From Caryophanales bacterium (lineage in GTDB: Bacteria; Bacillota_I; Bacilli_A; RFN20; CAG-826), in NCBI GenBank assembly GCA_028726925.1, contig JAQYPI010000004.1, forward strand, positions 1 to 9,061: a DNA stretch of 9,061 nt, in the 5' to 3' direction. Position numbers and translations under genes: made by a program. Below, piece after piece: positions 7,703-9,061 of this stretch (the first letter of the stretch is position 1; each line of letters starts with the position of its first letter). The notes below the pieces were generated by a model. That model made no database searches. It saw only the letters and a list, made by a program, of their open reading frames with translations, and was not told where the DNA came from.

Positions 7703-8889
7703 AACGCAACGATTTTGCCACCTTCATGGTGTACGTGCTGATGTTCGCGCTCGCTTTGTGCGTGGGCCTTTTCGCCATTCGGCCCGTCATGGCGGCATAC
7801 AGCAACAAACTGCCCATCAACTTCATCGTCTTGGTCGTCTTGTCCCTCGTCGCGGGCATCTTGTTCAACGCCTTCTTGCTGGAGGCGGGGCACCTGCTCG
7901 GCGCGAAAATCGGCGGATATGAGGTGCTCTCCTGCATCATCCTCGCCGCGGGCGTGAAAAAGAAAGACGGGAAATTCCGTTTCGGGCTTTATGGCTATGA
8001 CGGTTTGACCGGCGAGACGAAAGTCGCACCGAAAGACGTCGAGAAGGCAAACCTAGGGGCCTATGCTTTCCTTCCGATTTTCTTCTATGGCATCGAAGCC
8101 ATCGTTTTGATGGTCTTGAATGCCGTCGCGGGTAGCTGGGTCGGCACGAATCCCGAGATGGCCTGGCTTCAGATTTTCTCGATCACCGTTCTCGCCGTCG
8201 GCGGTATGGTCTTCCTTTATGACATCTTCCCGTTCCACATCGACTCGATGAATGACGGATACCTCTTCCTCATCCTTTCGAAAAACGAGAACCGCGTCGC
8301 CTTCAATTACTATCTCGAATGTGAGAGAGCCCGTTTTCTCGGCCAGCCTGCCCCTGCGATCCGGACGTTCGACCAAATCACGGATTTCACCGCCCATCTC
8401 AATTATTTCGCGATTTATAACCACGTCGCGAAAGGGGAATTCGACGAAGCTTGCGCCTTGCTCGACAAAATCGCGAACGCGGAGAAAGGCCTCTCCTCCG
8501 CGTCTAAGAACGATGCCGCCTGCTTCAAATTGAGCCTCCTCTTGGCCTCGAGCAAAACGACGGTTGGCAAAGCGTATTACGCGGAATTCACGGACGACCA
8601 GAAGAAATACATCAGCGCCCTCGAGACGCCCGCCGCGCTCCGTTGCTATCTTCTTATCTCCTCGATCGTTGAGGAAAGCGAGACCGAATGCAATTACGCG
8701 ATCGACAAGGCGGAGAAGGTCCTCTCGGTCCTGAGCAAGGACGAATCCTCTTTCCTCGAAAGCGAGAAAGCCCTCCTCCAATACGACAAGAACTTCGTCG
8801 CGAAAATGCATCCTTCTTGGGATCTCTACCCCCTTCCTTGGGAAGAAAAGAAGGAAGCCGACAAACCAGAAGGCGAAGACAAGAAATAA
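7699..8889 (+). CDS. M50 (site-2 protease)-like membrane protein with broken zinc motif and helical cytoplasmic tail
   Basis: A 396-residue membrane protein that I do not recognise as a named gene. Helices are predicted at about 8-30, 41-61, 121-146 and 154-176. The second helix ends in LLEAGHLLGAKIGGY (60-74), which has the spacing of the M50 motif HExGH in a setting typical of Bacillota M50-like proteins, but the first His is Leu61; Glu62 and His65 remain. The fourth helix leads into FPFHIDSMNDGY (177-188), matching the third-ligand region of M50 proteins (NxxP...NDG), with Asp186 present. From about 230 the protein is soluble and mostly helical, with a TPR-like start (HVAKGEFDEACALLDKI, 242-258). 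It ends in a charged Lys/Glu tail. Loss of one zinc ligand suggests a non-proteolytic or altered function, for example binding a membrane partner. It is the last gene before the terminator and overlaps the dehydrogenase as ATGA. The distant M50 relationship is inference from motif order. Confidence 0.7.
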   Translation: MKRNDFATFMVYVLMFALALCVGLFAIRPVMAAYSNKLPINFIVLVVLSLVAGILFNAFLLEAGHLLGAKIGGYEVLSCIILAAGVKKKDGKFRFGLYGYDGLTGETKVAPKDVEKANLGAYAFLPIFFYGIEAIVLMVLNAVAGSWVGTNPEMAWLQIFSITVLAVGGMVFLYDIFPFHIDSMNDGYLFLILSKNENRVAFNYYLECERARFLGQPAPAIRTFDQITDFTAHLNYFAIYNHVAKGEFDEACALLDKIANAEKGLSSASKNDAACFKLSLLLASSKTTVGKAYYAEFTDDQKKYISALETPAALRCYLLISSIVEESETECNYAIDKAEKVLSVLSKDESSFLESEKALLQYDKNFVAKMHPSWDLYPLPWEEKKEADKPEGEDKK

Positions 8890-8897
8890 CGAGAACG

Positions 8898-8927
8898 GCC
8901 GCCTGTCATTCCTGCAGGCGGCTTTTT
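8898..8927 (+). terminator. Rho-independent terminator of the operon
   Basis: GCCGCCTG (8898-8905) pairs perfectly with CAGGCGGC (8915-8922) across a nine-base loop. Five T residues (8923-8927) follow at once. It starts nine bases after the stop codon at 8887-8889, as expected for the end of the six-gene transcript. Confidence 0.93.
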
Positions 8928-8935
8928 GTCTGAGC

Positions 8936-8950
8936 CGACGTGGAACGTCG
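8936..8950. repeat. Inverted repeat, 6-bp stem, 3-base loop
   Basis: CGACGT (8936-8941) and ACGTCG (8945-8950) are perfect reverse complements around GGA. It is the first of three triloop palindromes in a row after the terminator. Its function is unknown. Confidence 0.55.
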
Positions 8951-8960
8951 AGCGAGTGAA

Positions 8961-8983
8961 AACTCCCCGATAGTCGGGGAGTT
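8961..8983 (-). terminator. Perfect 10-bp hairpin, possible terminator for the minus strand
   Basis: AACTCCCCGA (8961-8970) and TCGGGGAGTT (8974-8983) pair perfectly around the triloop TAG. Read on the minus strand, the stem runs into four T residues, two of them in the stem base. On the plus strand there are only two before CGG. This polarity fits a minus-strand rho-independent terminator, although the T-run is short. A protein-binding palindrome or a dispersed repeat unit are the alternatives. Confidence 0.45.
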
Positions 8984-8988
8984 CGGTG

Positions 8989-9001
8989 AAGCTTATAGCT
9001 T
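8989..9001. repeat. Inverted repeat, 5-bp stem, 3-base loop
   Basis: AAGCT (8989-8993) and AGCTT (8997-9001) are perfect reverse complements around TAT. It is the third triloop palindrome in the cluster and abuts the candidate -35 box. On its own it could arise by chance. Confidence 0.4.
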
Positions 9002-9029
9002 TGCACAGTCGGAAAAGGCTCCTTACAAT
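9001..9029 (+). promoter_or_regulatory. Candidate sigma-70 promoter for a gene right of the window
   Basis: TTGCAC (9001-9006) and TACAAT (9024-9029) are separated by 17 bases, the ideal spacing. The -10 box matches five of six consensus bases; the -35 box matches only three. The expected transcription start is near 9036, giving a short leader. Its place between a terminator and a Shine-Dalgarno-like end supports it. Confidence 0.55.
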
Positions 9030-9032
9030 TGC

Positions 9033-9050
9033 CTTGCGGACCAACGCAAG
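9033..9050. repeat. Operator-like inverted repeat at the likely transcription start
   Basis: CTTGCG (9033-9038) and CGCAAG (9045-9050) are perfect reverse complements with a six-base spacer. The repeat lies just after the candidate -10 box and just before the Shine-Dalgarno-like sequence. That position fits a repressor operator or a small leader hairpin near the ribosome binding site; the sequence cannot separate the two. Confidence 0.45.
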
Positions 9051-9055
9051 CATTG

Positions 9056-9061
9056 AAAGGA
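9056..9061 (+). promoter_or_regulatory. Shine-Dalgarno-like sequence at the right edge
   Basis: AAAGGA ends the window in the right place and orientation for a + strand gene starting within about ten bases past the edge. The start codon is not visible, so this is only suggestive. Confidence 0.45.

Larger units (their letters stand above)
8890..9061. other. Intergenic region closing the operon
   Basis: This is the only non-coding stretch in the window, 172 bases to the right edge. It holds a terminator, four inverted repeats, a candidate promoter and a Shine-Dalgarno-like end, each listed separately. No tRNA, no CRISPR-like direct repeats and no convincing small coding frame were seen. The minus-strand open frames across it are shadows of the upstream gene. 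Confidence 0.8.

Noticed and set aside
8961..8983. CRISPR repeat
   Set aside because: There is a single palindromic unit, no second copy in the window and no spacer structure.
8053..9006. Long open frame on the minus strand (317 codons), ending inside the S2P-like gene
   Set aside because: It is a shadow of the real gene: it crosses the terminator and hairpins, is rich in Arg/Asp/Glu runs typical of reversed GC-rich codons, and has no family-like motif.
1..9061. Transposon, integrase, toxin-antitoxin or phage defence genes
   Set aside because: None of the six genes has such domains, and composition looks even across the window with no sign of a boundary.

Overview
The window is one side of a Gram-positive-style polycistronic operon, with every gene on the + strand. 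The organism is probably a Bacillota (Firmicutes) member, possibly one of the uncultured gut Bacilli/Erysipelotrichia-like lineages. The hints are strong AGGAGG-type ribosome binding sites, strictly co-directional genes, an ABC-FtsX fusion exporter with a large outer domain, and a CtpE-like P-type ATPase. Codon use is moderately GC-rich. TGA is a real stop at five gene ends and Trp is TGG, so the genetic code is standard and not the Mycoplasma code. The taxonomic placement is an inference, not a match.

Layout: (1) 1-2562, the 3' part of a gene for a MacB/FtsX-type ABC exporter whose start lies left of the window; (2) 2559-5051, a CtpE-like P-type cation ATPase; (3) 5048-5959, pseudouridine-5'-phosphate glycosidase PsuG; (4) 5956-6528, a TetR-like regulator; (5) 6512-7702, an iron-dependent alcohol/aldehyde dehydrogenase of the YqhD/BDH type with a GTG start; (6) 7699-8889, a membrane protein that looks like a degenerate M50 (site-2 protease) homologue with a helical cytoplasmic tail. 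No intergenic base exists between any of these genes: four junctions are ATGA overlaps and one is a 17-base overlap. A rho-independent terminator at 8898-8927 closes the operon.

The last 170 bases are non-coding. They hold the terminator, three perfect triloop inverted repeats (the largest with a 10-bp stem and possibly a terminator for the opposite strand), a candidate sigma-70 promoter at 9001-9029, an operator-like inverted repeat over its likely start point, and a Shine-Dalgarno-like end that suggests another + strand gene just past the right edge.

How the genes work together is not obvious from known pathways. Three are membrane proteins (exporter, ion pump, S2P-like protein), two are cytosolic enzymes (PsuG giving uracil and ribose 5-phosphate; a probable NADPH-dependent aldehyde reductase) and one is a DNA-binding regulator. 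PsuG's usual partner, the kinase PsuK, is absent from the window. The most unusual items are the tight coupling of this mixed set and the loss of the first zinc-binding histidine in the S2P-like protein.
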